From: Geobacteraceae bacterium
Lineage (GTDB): Bacteria; Desulfobacterota; Desulfuromonadia; Geobacterales; Pseudopelobacteraceae
Assembly (NCBI GenBank): GCA_013336525.1
Contig: JAAXTM010000001.1
Location: 770,207-834,206 of the forward strand
Reading direction: 5' to 3'
DNA length: 64,000 nt
This document shows, in pieces, positions 17,959 through 26,010 of the stretch (position 1 is its first letter; each line of letters opens with the position of its first letter). The position numbers and the translations under genes are program-made. Below the pieces are notes generated by a model. The model searched no databases and was not told the DNA's origin. It worked only from the letters and a program-made list of their open reading frames with translations.

Positions 17959-18795
17959 TCATGTTAATATCTTGTGCCAGACATTCATACTTTCCAGGCT
18001 ACCGGAAAAATTGGTGTTATTGATGAGAGTGCCGCCAAACCTGTAGCCATCTCTGGCAAAGGTTATATTTATTCCAAACGAACAGGCACGGGCAATAGTG
18101 AAAAGTGACCGGATACCGAGGGAGTATACGGCTTCTTCCATCTGTTGTAGCAGGTTGAGGGCAAGGCCTTGGCCACGATATTCCGGCAGGGTTGCAAAAC
18201 TGGTCATCTCCACCGAGCGTGATGAAATATCAATTTCAGCGGAAGAGAGTGCAATTATTTTATTTTCCTTCCAAACACCAAAATAAATGGTACCGTTTCT
18301 CATAGCGCCCTGTAGAAAATCAGGGTCATGGGTCGGAAACGGATAGGTTGCAAACACTTCACGGTAAACCGCTGCCATTTCAGCGGCATCAACTTCTTGT
18401 GCCACTCGTGCGGTGCAGCCTGATGGGAGCGGAACCAACGGGCGGATTGTCCCTTGCACCTTGGAGACAGCCAGAACCTCCTGAACGATGTGTGGACTAA
18501 ACTCAGTCCTGCGAGCACTGGTTAAATACTTACCCATAAAACAGACGGCGGCACCATCAGGAAAAAATGCCGGTATTGAAGCCTCAGTTTCGTACCCAGC
18601 TGCAACAAAGCGGCCTATACTCCATCTCGAAACTTTTGCAAAAATCTTTGAGTAGCCACATGCATTGGCCAGCTGGTCAAGTTGGCCAATGATCTGCGAG
18701 GAATCATCCGGGTGGAGTTTCACCAAGTATAACCGGTCATTAGTGGGGCCATGCTGAATTATAGAACTGCCTATGGTTTCTATTATGTCACTCAT
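17959..18795 (-). CDS. ablB: Putative beta-lysine N-acetyltransferase
   Basis: 278-residue GNAT-family protein resembling AblB, which acetylates beta-lysine to N-epsilon-acetyl-beta-lysine, a compatible solute. The C-terminal half has the GNAT core (MTSFATLPEYRGQGLALNLLQQME: R-G-x-G-x-A acetyl-CoA loop) and the N-terminal half carries the AblB-type extension. GGGAGG precedes the ATG. The partner lysine 2,3-aminomutase (AblA) is usually adjacent but is absent here. The neighbours are a MscS channel and trehalose genes, which fits an osmolyte role. Confidence 0.8.
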   Translation of the reverse strand: MSDIIETIGSSIIQHGPTNDRLYLVKLHPDDSSQIIGQLDQLANACGYSKIFAKVSRWSIGRFVAAGYETEASIPAFFPDGAAVCFMGKYLTSARRTEFSPHIVQEVLAVSKVQGTIRPLVPLPSGCTARVAQEVDAAEMAAVYREVFATYPFPTHDPDFLQGAMRNGTIYFGVWKENKIIALSSAEIDISSRSVEMTSFATLPEYRGQGLALNLLQQMEEAVYSLGIRSLFTIARACSFGINITFARDGYRFGGTLINNTNFSGSLESMNVWHKILT

Positions 18796-18836
18796 AGTTC
18801 CTCCCTTTTCCGTATGCTGTTAGTCCGGCTCTTCGT

Positions 18837-20297
18837 TTATTTTTTTGCGGTTCCTTTCTGTTTTTTGGTCGCACTCGTTCCCTTTGCACTCCTCTTCTTT
18901 GCCTGTGTGGATGTATGACTCGAACGTTTCTTTTTAGATTTCATACTTTTGCTGCTCTTGTTTTTTTTTGAAGTTTTTTTCTTCAGCATTTTTTTACTGA
19001 AGCGTTTAGCATTTTTTGAACTGATTTTTGCCTGTTTTTTCCGTTCCACTCTGAGAAGGTCATTCAACAACTCACTCGCACCAACCAGGTCAGGGTCGGC
19101 TATTTTAGCCGCTTCCAGATATTTTCTGGCTTCTGCGAGTCTGCCGGTTTTAATGTACACCTTCCCCATTCCCTTCAACGCTTTCGCATGGTCACTCTTC
19201 AGAGCAAGCGCCTTCTGGTATTCGGCAACGGCATCTTCGTACGCAAGCCGATATTCATACATCAGACCCAACCGGAAATGGCTGTTTGCGTCGTCGGGAA
19301 AATGTTCTGCTCCTTCCTTTACAAGTGTGAACAGTTCTTCATGCTTCCTGAGTTTCACGTAGAGAGTAATTAGCGCGTTCCGGGCAGTTGCGTCATCCTT
19401 GTTCAGTTCGAGAACTTTACGGTACTGATCGATTGATTCAGGTCCTCTGCCTCTTTTCATGTAAAGTGCAGCAAGCTCTTTGTGTGCTTCTACATTATTA
19501 GGGGCGAGCGTGATCGCCTCCAGATATTCGGTGATGGCATCATTGTATTTACCGTCTCTCTCATACGCTCTAGCAAGCTTGAAATGTAGCAGGGGATTTT
19601 CACCGTATTCGGTTAACAGCTCCCGGTATTCCTTGATGGCAAGCGGGAAATTACCGTGAAGAGTATAGATGTCCGCAAGATGCCTTCGTGCATCACCATT
19701 TTTCGGATCATGCTGCACAGCCAACCGGAATTGCTCTTCTGCTTCATCCAATTCCCCCTGGCGTTCATATAAAACACCGAGCATGTAACGACTGGCGCTG
19801 TTTGTTCCGTCAATACCGACTAACTGCCGATAAACCTCTATCGCCTGCTCATCGTGCCCGGCGGCCATGTGGACATCAGCCAGCTTTTGTAATGTTATAA
19901 CATTCCCGGGTCGTTCATTAAGGTTGCTTAAATAGGCTGCAATCGCCTTATTGTATTCCCGCGCCAGCAGATAGGCGTCTCCGAGTCGTAGAAGTTCACT
20001 TGTGCCGGCCATGCCGGTTGCCACGGCCAACGCCCGACTAAATTCTGCGATTGCCGGCTCAGGTTTGCCATTGCGCACATAGCGAGTGGCTTTAATAAAA
20101 TGTCCGGAAGACCCGTCCGGGCAAAGGCTCAGGACTTCTTCCTCCATATTTGATAATTCGTTTGGAGTAAGTCCACTGAGGGTAGACACGATAACATCTG
20201 CTTTTGTGCACATGTCCGTAGAAACCTCGCCTCGGCATGGACTACCAATTGAAACAATCAGCAGTAACTGGACCAGTATTCGATTAATTATCTGCAT
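18837..20297 (-). CDS. Exported TPR-repeat protein with Lys/Ser-rich tail
   Basis: 486 aa. The N-terminal signal-like segment (LVQLLLIVSIGSPCRGEV) is followed by about ten tetratricopeptide repeats of 34 residues (e.g. ASRYMLGVLYERQGELDEAEEQFRLA, with the W/L-G-Y-A-F-A-P pattern) through residue ~410. The last ~65 residues are almost only Lys, Ser, Thr and Ala (KKKTSKKNKSSKSMKSKKKR), histone-like and unlike the rest. AAGGA precedes the ATG. TPRs mediate protein-protein contacts; the partner is unknown. The gene ends 41 bp upstream of ablB on the same strand. Confidence 0.85.
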   Translation of the reverse strand: MQIINRILVQLLLIVSIGSPCRGEVSTDMCTKADVIVSTLSGLTPNELSNMEEEVLSLCPDGSSGHFIKATRYVRNGKPEPAIAEFSRALAVATGMAGTSELLRLGDAYLLAREYNKAIAAYLSNLNERPGNVITLQKLADVHMAAGHDEQAIEVYRQLVGIDGTNSASRYMLGVLYERQGELDEAEEQFRLAVQHDPKNGDARRHLADIYTLHGNFPLAIKEYRELLTEYGENPLLHFKLARAYERDGKYNDAITEYLEAITLAPNNVEAHKELAALYMKRGRGPESIDQYRKVLELNKDDATARNALITLYVKLRKHEELFTLVKEGAEHFPDDANSHFRLGLMYEYRLAYEDAVAEYQKALALKSDHAKALKGMGKVYIKTGRLAEARKYLEAAKIADPDLVGASELLNDLLRVERKKQAKISSKNAKRFSKKMLKKKTSKKNKSSKSMKSKKKRSSHTSTQAKKRSAKGTSATKKQKGTAKK

Positions 20298-20849
20298 CGG
20301 ATTCCTTAATCTATTGCCATCTTCACAACAACATTTTATTCGACATTAAAAACACACAGACTAATCTCAAATTCAAGGGGGTGGACATTACTGAGCGTAG
20401 ACTAGAGTTATCATACGTTTTTTTTATGGTAAGCTGTACTGTGGCGACAGCATTCCTAATTGTGATTTTGTGAAAAACAATTTGCCTGTATTTAAAATTT
20501 TCTTCGGCATAATTGCCTAAAGTTGCTTTGATGCGAGAGACGAAGTTGTTTCTTTACACCGGGTGGGGCTTGATACCGTTATTATTTGTGTTATAAACTA
20601 TTTGTAATACATATTGTTTGTGATAGCACTATATGTGCATAAACGTTAGATTGTCAAACTTTAGTTTCAATACCAAGCTGTAACATAATGTTTTAATGGA
20701 ATATTTAAGTCGGATAACGGGTCTTAAAATATTGTGTGCTTATTGGAGCCATGCAGCGACTAGTGATTACAGATGCCTTGCTTGGCCCGGTTCGGTTTTT
20801 TGTTATAAATAGCCAAATTAAATGCAATTACTATCGAGGTGAGCGAACA
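20298..20849. other. 552-bp AT-rich intergenic region
   Basis: It lies between the divergent TPR (minus) and antiporter (plus) genes. No convincing gene is seen. The ORF-track extension of the antiporter to 20736 is rejected because it lacks a ribosome site. A short imperfect palindrome GCACTATATGTGC (about 20625-20637) and A/T runs could belong to the divergent promoters. No standard -35/-10 pair stands out. Confidence 0.6.
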
Positions 20850-22067
20850 ATGACAGAAGTTTCGTACGCATTTATCCTAGCCGGGATCGTTATCCTGGCC
20901 GGATTTTTCGGCAATGTCTTCTTTGAAAAGACCAAGATCCCGGATGTCATTGCCCTGCTGGCAATCGGCATTGTTCTGGGACCGATCAGCGGATTTGTCA
21001 GCCCGGAACGGCTTCAACATCTTGCAGAATATGTCGGCTCTCTTGCACTGCTGGTCATCCTGTTTGAAGGGGGTATGGATCTGGATCTTGACAAGCTGCT
21101 AAGCGAGTTCGGTTCGGCAGCTCTTCTGGTTCTACTTACCTTCATTTTTACGGCAGGAAGCATAGGCACCTACCTGCATTACATTCTTGGCTGGGAGACC
21201 CAGCAAAGCCTGCTGCTTGGTACGATCCTCGGCTGTACAAGCGCAGCCATCGTCATTCCTATCATCAACCGGCTGAATATCTCGGAAGAGATAAAGGCCA
21301 CCCTTTCGGTAGAATCGGCGCTCAGCGATGTACTTGCCGTCGTAATTACCATCTCCCTGATCGATGCCATCCATATCGGGCAACAAGACCCAACAGCCCC
21401 TTTCAAGGCCGTAGTCGCTTCCTTTTCTACGGCCATCGTCATCGGATGCGCTGTCGGACTAATCTGGATGAAGGTGCTTGATCTGATGCGCGGGAAGAAA
21501 CTGGCATATATGCTTACCTTGGCCGCCATCCTGATAACCTTCGGCAGTGTCCGGATTCTGGGTGGGAGCGGTTCAATTGCGGTTCTGGTGATAGGGTTAG
21601 TGTTGGGTAATTCGGATGCGTTTACTAAATTTTTGAAAATAAAGAAACCGTTGCCGGTCGATCAGAGCATCCGCTTCCTGCATGAGGAGGTCAGCTTCTT
21701 CATCCGGACATTCTTTTTCGTCTATCTGGGGATGATGTTTACCTTTAGGGTTATCAATATAGAGTTCCTAACGATTTGCGGTGTCATGCTGCTGATCATA
21801 ATTCTGCTGCGGATGATCTGCACCGAGATAACAGTGCGTGTATATCCTGAAAAGAAGCCGGAGCGGTTTCTGATCATGTTGATGATGCCACGCGGGCTTG
21901 CCTCTGCAGTGTTGGCAACATTGCCTGCCGCCGCCGGTGTTACTGGAACGGATAATTTTGTCGGCATAACATTCGGTGTTATAATCATCTCAAACATTCT
22001 TCTGACAATCGGCATGTTCTTTATCGGTTCAGAAAGCAGCAAAGACGTCGAGGAGCACGCATCATGA
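20850..22067 (+). CDS. Cation:proton antiporter (CPA family)
   Basis: 405 aa, about twelve hydrophobic helices, starting TEVSYAFILAGIVILAGFFGN. It carries the family motifs IPDVIALLAIGIVLGP, LLVILFEGGMDLD and the ion-binding helix VESALSDVLAVV, where the acidic pair typical of CPA exchangers appears as E/D. It should exchange Na+ or K+ for H+ at the inner membrane. ATG 20850 with GAGGTGAG upstream is preferred to the ORF-track start at 20736. The stop overlaps the following diguanylate cyclase gene (ATGA), so the two are translationally coupled. Confidence 0.88.
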   Translation: MTEVSYAFILAGIVILAGFFGNVFFEKTKIPDVIALLAIGIVLGPISGFVSPERLQHLAEYVGSLALLVILFEGGMDLDLDKLLSEFGSAALLVLLTFIFTAGSIGTYLHYILGWETQQSLLLGTILGCTSAAIVIPIINRLNISEEIKATLSVESALSDVLAVVITISLIDAIHIGQQDPTAPFKAVVASFSTAIVIGCAVGLIWMKVLDLMRGKKLAYMLTLAAILITFGSVRILGGSGSIAVLVIGLVLGNSDAFTKFLKIKKPLPVDQSIRFLHEEVSFFIRTFFFVYLGMMFTFRVINIEFLTICGVMLLIIILLRMICTEITVRVYPEKKPERFLIMLMMPRGLASAVLATLPAAAGVTGTDNFVGITFGVIIISNILLTIGMFFIGSESSKDVEEHAS

Positions 22068-22906
22068 GAGGATTACATTTCATATTCGCCATTGCATTGC
22101 TGGTTACAATTCTGGTCGGTTACATTGACCATCTTACCGGCGCCAATGTTTCAATGATGATTTTTTATGCCGTGCCGATTCTTATTGCCTCACGGTTCTG
22201 CGGCAGAATAGAAGGGATTGTTGTTGCCACCTGTGCTGCAATCGTCTGGTTAACAGTCAACATACTTCACACAATACCGGAAGAAATCGATGTCATTTTT
22301 TCATGGAACGCCATATCACGCCTCGGTATCTTTGTTTTGATCGCCTATTCCGTCTCACTCCAGACAAAGCTGAGAATAGCGCTTGAACGGGAGATTTTGA
22401 GGGCTGATACGGATCGTCTGACCGGCTTATTGAACAAAGGGGCTTTTCGTGAGCGGGTGGAAGATGAGATGAACCGGGCACTACGCTATAACCACCCTCT
22501 ATCACTGGCGTTTATCGATCTTGACAACTTCAAGCAGGTTAACGATTCAGAGGGACATGCCCGTGGCGACAAGCTTTTGCAGGCAGTCAGCGAAACCATT
22601 GTGCAGTCGATACGCAAAACCGATATCGCTGGTCGTATTGGCGGAGACGAGTTCACCATCTGTTTTCCGGAAGCTGACGAAGAAAGTGTGCGCACAGCGA
22701 TAAGCAAACTGGTGCAGGCTCTCGATATCATGACCAGTCAATCCGGGTGGCAGGTAACCGCCAGCATCGGTGTGGTGACCTGCCTGGAGATCTGTGATAC
22801 CTATGATTGCTTGCTGGGGAAGGCTGACAAGCTGATGTATGTTGCCAAGGAGAAGGGAAAGAATGCGGCAGAGTTTATGACGATAAATGGGATTCAAGAC
22901 AAATGA
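22064..22906 (+). CDS. Membrane-bound diguanylate cyclase (GGDEF)
   Basis: 280 aa. Four hydrophobic helices fill residues ~5-105, then a GGDEF domain (DTDRLTGLLNKGAFRE ... IDLDNFKQVND). The active-site motif GGDEF is intact near residue 192, and the c-di-GMP inhibitory I-site RKTD lies exactly five residues before it. It makes c-di-GMP from two GTP. The short N-terminus has no recognisable soluble sensor, so its signal is likely sensed within or near the membrane. GAGGAG precedes the start, which overlaps the antiporter stop by four bases. Confidence 0.93.
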   Translation: MRGLHFIFAIALLVTILVGYIDHLTGANVSMMIFYAVPILIASRFCGRIEGIVVATCAAIVWLTVNILHTIPEEIDVIFSWNAISRLGIFVLIAYSVSLQTKLRIALEREILRADTDRLTGLLNKGAFRERVEDEMNRALRYNHPLSLAFIDLDNFKQVNDSEGHARGDKLLQAVSETIVQSIRKTDIAGRIGGDEFTICFPEADEESVRTAISKLVQALDIMTSQSGWQVTASIGVVTCLEICDTYDCLLGKADKLMYVAKEKGKNAAEFMTINGIQDK

Positions 22907-22932
22907 TGTCAAATCAAACAAGGAGTTGGACT

Positions 22933-23559
22933 ATGAAGTCAGCAAGCAAGAAATATAAACTGTTGCGACTCGTTATGTTTTTATCACTTGCCGTTATGAT
23001 ATTTGCTATGGGTGGATGCGCCCGTTACGCCCGTACGGTGGACATGCTCTACGAACCTTCTGCAACTGTTCTTGGCGGCAAGGGGGATGTCTATATTGTC
23101 ATCCAGGAGAGCCAGCAGACGCAATCACCTGATATCAAACGGATGCTTGGGACAGTTTTAGATAGTGACAACAGGAAAATTGACGAGGTTATCAGTTCCC
23201 GTTCACCGGCTGAAATCATCCAGGCAGCGTTTCGTCTTGAATTCAAAAAGGCCGGATATACTGTTATTCCTGTCACAAAACGTCCGGACGTCGTACAGCG
23301 CGTCATTGACCTTACCAAAAACGAAATCAGACTGGATCAAACCTCTGAGTTGACAAATATTAAGGTAACATGTCAGGTGTTGGCAGGTATGGATGTGTAC
23401 AAGAGCGGCCAGTTGATCAAGCGGCTCCAGTATGAAGCGTCGGCCTCAAAAGCTGATATCAGGGATCGAGACCTGCTCGCCGGAAATGTTCTGCTGGAGA
23501 CACTGCGATCACTCATGCAGCAGGCGGTCCCCGAGCTTCATACTCTTTTTGCCCAGTGA
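22933..23559 (+). CDS. Putative lipoprotein of unknown function
   Basis: 208 aa. The N-terminal positive charges and hydrophobic stretch end in a lipobox-like FAMGGC, so lipidation at the Cys near residue 29 is likely. The mature part has alternating beta/alpha segments (GDVYIVIQESQ, AEIIQAAFRLEFKKAGYTVIPV) of a kind seen in outer-membrane assembly lipoproteins, but I do not recognise the family. ATG 22933 is chosen because AGGAG (22921-22925) sits seven bases before it; the ORF-track start at 22903 has none. It lies between the diguanylate cyclase (26-bp gap) and a MscS channel (25-bp gap). Confidence 0.72.
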   Translation: MKSASKKYKLLRLVMFLSLAVMIFAMGGCARYARTVDMLYEPSATVLGGKGDVYIVIQESQQTQSPDIKRMLGTVLDSDNRKIDEVISSRSPAEIIQAAFRLEFKKAGYTVIPVTKRPDVVQRVIDLTKNEIRLDQTSELTNIKVTCQVLAGMDVYKSGQLIKRLQYEASASKADIRDRDLLAGNVLLETLRSLMQQAVPELHTLFAQ

Positions 23560-23584
23560 GTTCCTGAAGAGTAGGAGAATGAAT

Positions 23585-25249
23585 ATGGCCAGGATTTTGG
23601 TCGCGTTTGCCATTTTTGCAGCAATGACAATAACAATGGCCTCTGCAGCGCCGCAAAAAAAAACAACAAACACTGCACCTGCAATGGTACCAGTCACACT
23701 CCCTCTCCTCCCTGAAGCGCAGGTGTTGCTTGCCGGCAAGCCTGTGCTTGCGATCAAAGCCAAAATCCTCTCTTTTTCACCGGAAGACCGTGCAAAAGCG
23801 ATATCCACGCGGCTGTCAAAACTTGTCAAAGACCCGTTGTTCCGTGTCGATTCCGTGAAGATATCGGATAGTGATAGTACCAGCGATATTGTTGCCGGCG
23901 AAATGATCCTCATGAGCGTAACCGAAAGTGATGCTCAGGCCGAAGGTAAATCACGCCTGGATCTGGCGGAGGAGTTTGCGGCCAAAATCCGAACCGCCGT
24001 GGAAGCGCGCACCAAAGAGTACAGCATGCATAGCGTAATCCTTGGTATGCTATATAGTGTGCTGGCTACGCTGGTCCTTATGGTCTCACTTTTTATCTCA
24101 AACCGATATTTCCCCAAAATCATTACAAAAATTGAAGCCTGGCGTGGCATCTACATCCGCTCCATCCGCTTCCAATCTATTGAAATACTGAATGAAGAGC
24201 GGATTACGTCGATAATAATAACGGTCGTTCGCAGCACAAAAACGATACTCCTGCTCGTCCTGTTATATTTCTATATTCCTCTGGTGCTGAGTTTTTTTCC
24301 ATGGACGCATGGTATGGCAACCAAGTTATTCGGCTACATAATGATGCCGATTGAAAAAGTCGGGTTGGCTATTGTTTCTTATCTGCCTAATATTTTCTTT
24401 TTGCTGGTCATAGCTGTCATCACCCACTATTTCATTAAACTCGCCAACTTTATTTCTAGCGAGATTGGTAAACAGACCATAACCATACCTGGTTTTTACC
24501 CTGAGTGGGCAGAGCCCAGTTTTAAAATTGCCCGTTTTATGATGATTGCCTTTGCGGCTGTAGTTGCCTTTCCGTACCTGCCAGGTTCGGATTCTCCGGC
24601 TTTCAAGGGGGTCTCGGTTTTTCTCGGCGTACTCTTTTCTCTCGGTTCATCATCTGCAGTAGCAAATATTGTGGCGGGAATAATTCTGACCTATATGCGG
24701 GCTTTTAAGCTGGGAGATAGGGTGAAAATAGCAGATACGGTAGGTGACGTTGTAGAGAAAACCCTGCTGATAACCCGAATCCGGACAATCAAAAATGTTG
24801 ATATCACGGTTCCGAATGCCATGGTTCTCGGCAGCCATATAATTAATTATAGTTCTTCGGCGTTTGAGTACGGGTTGATCCTTCACACAACCATCACCAT
24901 CGGCTATGACGTCCCCTGGCGCCAGGTTCATGAGTTGATGATATCAGCGGCAAAGGCCACAGAAAACATTCTTGAACTGCCGCCGCCCTTCGTTTTACAA
25001 ACAAGCCTTGATGATTTCTTCGTAAGTTATGAGCTCAATGCCTATACCGAGAAACCATCCGTCATGGCCCGTACCTATTCTGATCTCCACCAAAATATTC
25101 AGGAAAAGTTTAATGAAGCAGGAGTTGAGATCATGTCTCCGCATTATTCATCACTGCGTGACGGTAATTGTACAACGGTGCCGGAGTCGTTTCGATCTGA
25201 ATCGTATAAACAGCCATCTTTCACGGTTAGTAATGCTGATACGGATTAA
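23585..25249 (+). CDS. MscS-family mechanosensitive channel with signal peptide
   Basis: 554 aa. A signal peptide (ARILVAFAIFAAMTITMASA) and a ~130-residue periplasmic domain precede several transmembrane helices (about 145-400). The MscS pore region follows (SLGSSSAVANIVAGIILTYMRAFKLGDRVKI), then a beta-domain with a conserved-type VPNAMVLGSHIINYSS. The ORF-track start at 23432 overlaps the lipoprotein gene and lacks a ribosome site; TAGGAG serves ATG 23585, seven bases downstream. It is the last gene of the antiporter-cyclase-lipoprotein-channel operon. It is larger than the MscS at 16854 and not a close copy of it. Confidence 0.9.
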   Translation: MARILVAFAIFAAMTITMASAAPQKKTTNTAPAMVPVTLPLLPEAQVLLAGKPVLAIKAKILSFSPEDRAKAISTRLSKLVKDPLFRVDSVKISDSDSTSDIVAGEMILMSVTESDAQAEGKSRLDLAEEFAAKIRTAVEARTKEYSMHSVILGMLYSVLATLVLMVSLFISNRYFPKIITKIEAWRGIYIRSIRFQSIEILNEERITSIIITVVRSTKTILLLVLLYFYIPLVLSFFPWTHGMATKLFGYIMMPIEKVGLAIVSYLPNIFFLLVIAVITHYFIKLANFISSEIGKQTITIPGFYPEWAEPSFKIARFMMIAFAAVVAFPYLPGSDSPAFKGVSVFLGVLFSLGSSSAVANIVAGIILTYMRAFKLGDRVKIADTVGDVVEKTLLITRIRTIKNVDITVPNAMVLGSHIINYSSSAFEYGLILHTTITIGYDVPWRQVHELMISAAKATENILELPPPFVLQTSLDDFFVSYELNAYTEKPSVMARTYSDLHQNIQEKFNEAGVEIMSPHYSSLRDGNCTTVPESFRSESYKQPSFTVSNADTD

Positions 25250-25447
25250 GCGGCGGGTATCCATTTCACTCTTATATACTCAGTTTATTCCTTCACATGC
25301 TCTCCTATAAGAAGAATAAATCATAATAGTTAGTTGTGGTTCTTCAATAAAATCAAACCTTGACTTCTATAACAAAAAACTTTTATTGTTTGCATTACAA
25401 AATATTTGTGTTTAAAAATAGCCTGCCAACTAATTATGAGAGATATT

Positions 25448-25912
25448 ATGAGAAAACAGAGAGATGCAGCCCCGGATATTATCGATAATTTACGTCGAAT
25501 ATTTCAGATCGTCTCTGAATATTCAAAAATGGCCGAGCGATCAACCGGCTTAACCGGACCACAACTCTGGGCGCTGAACATCCTATCAAATGCTGCCCCC
25601 TTGCATGTTTCTGACTTGGCTCACCTGATGCATTTAAGCCCTGCGACTGTTGTCGGAATACTTGACCGGCTTGAAGCAAAAGGGTTGGTTATACGTATTA
25701 GATCAAAGGAAGACCGCAGGGTCGTGGATCTGCATCTTACCGAAAAGGGCCTGGATGTTGCGGCAAAGTCCCCTGAAGTTGCTCAGGTTATGCTGATGAA
25801 AGGCCTCGAAGAACTCTCGGACGAACAGTTTTATCGGGTTGATGAAGGCATGCAGCAGATCGTACGGATACTCGGAGCAGAGCACCTCACCCCACAACCA
25901 TTACATGGTTAG
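25448..25912 (+). CDS. MarR-family transcriptional regulator
   Basis: 154 aa from ATG 25448. ATG 25436 is equally open; the ORF-track start at 25406 lacks a ribosome site. Winged-helix features are TGPQLWALNIL, HVSDLAHLMHLSPATVVGILDRLEAKGL and wing RSKEDRRVV. It ends with a family-specific tail (PEVAQVMLMKGLEELSDEQ ... VRILGAEHL) shared with the MarR at 32614. It lies 98 bp upstream of otsA on the same strand and is a natural candidate regulator of otsAB; this is inference. Upstream, ACAAA-ATA-TTTGT (about 25396-25408) is a small inverted repeat that could be its operator. Confidence 0.92.
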   Translation: MRKQRDAAPDIIDNLRRIFQIVSEYSKMAERSTGLTGPQLWALNILSNAAPLHVSDLAHLMHLSPATVVGILDRLEAKGLVIRIRSKEDRRVVDLHLTEKGLDVAAKSPEVAQVMLMKGLEELSDEQFYRVDEGMQQIVRILGAEHLTPQPLHG

Positions 25913-26010
25913 ACAAGATTTTGTTCACCGCGGAAATTCCTGAGATTTCACTGCAAGCGCATAACTTCGATTACAGTCAGCTCACACCGCTTTATTAAAA
26001 GGGACAACTA

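Noticed and set aside
20736-20849. 38-residue N-terminal extension of the antiporter
   Set aside because: No ribosome site, not hydrophobic like a family N-terminus; ATG 20850 has a good site.
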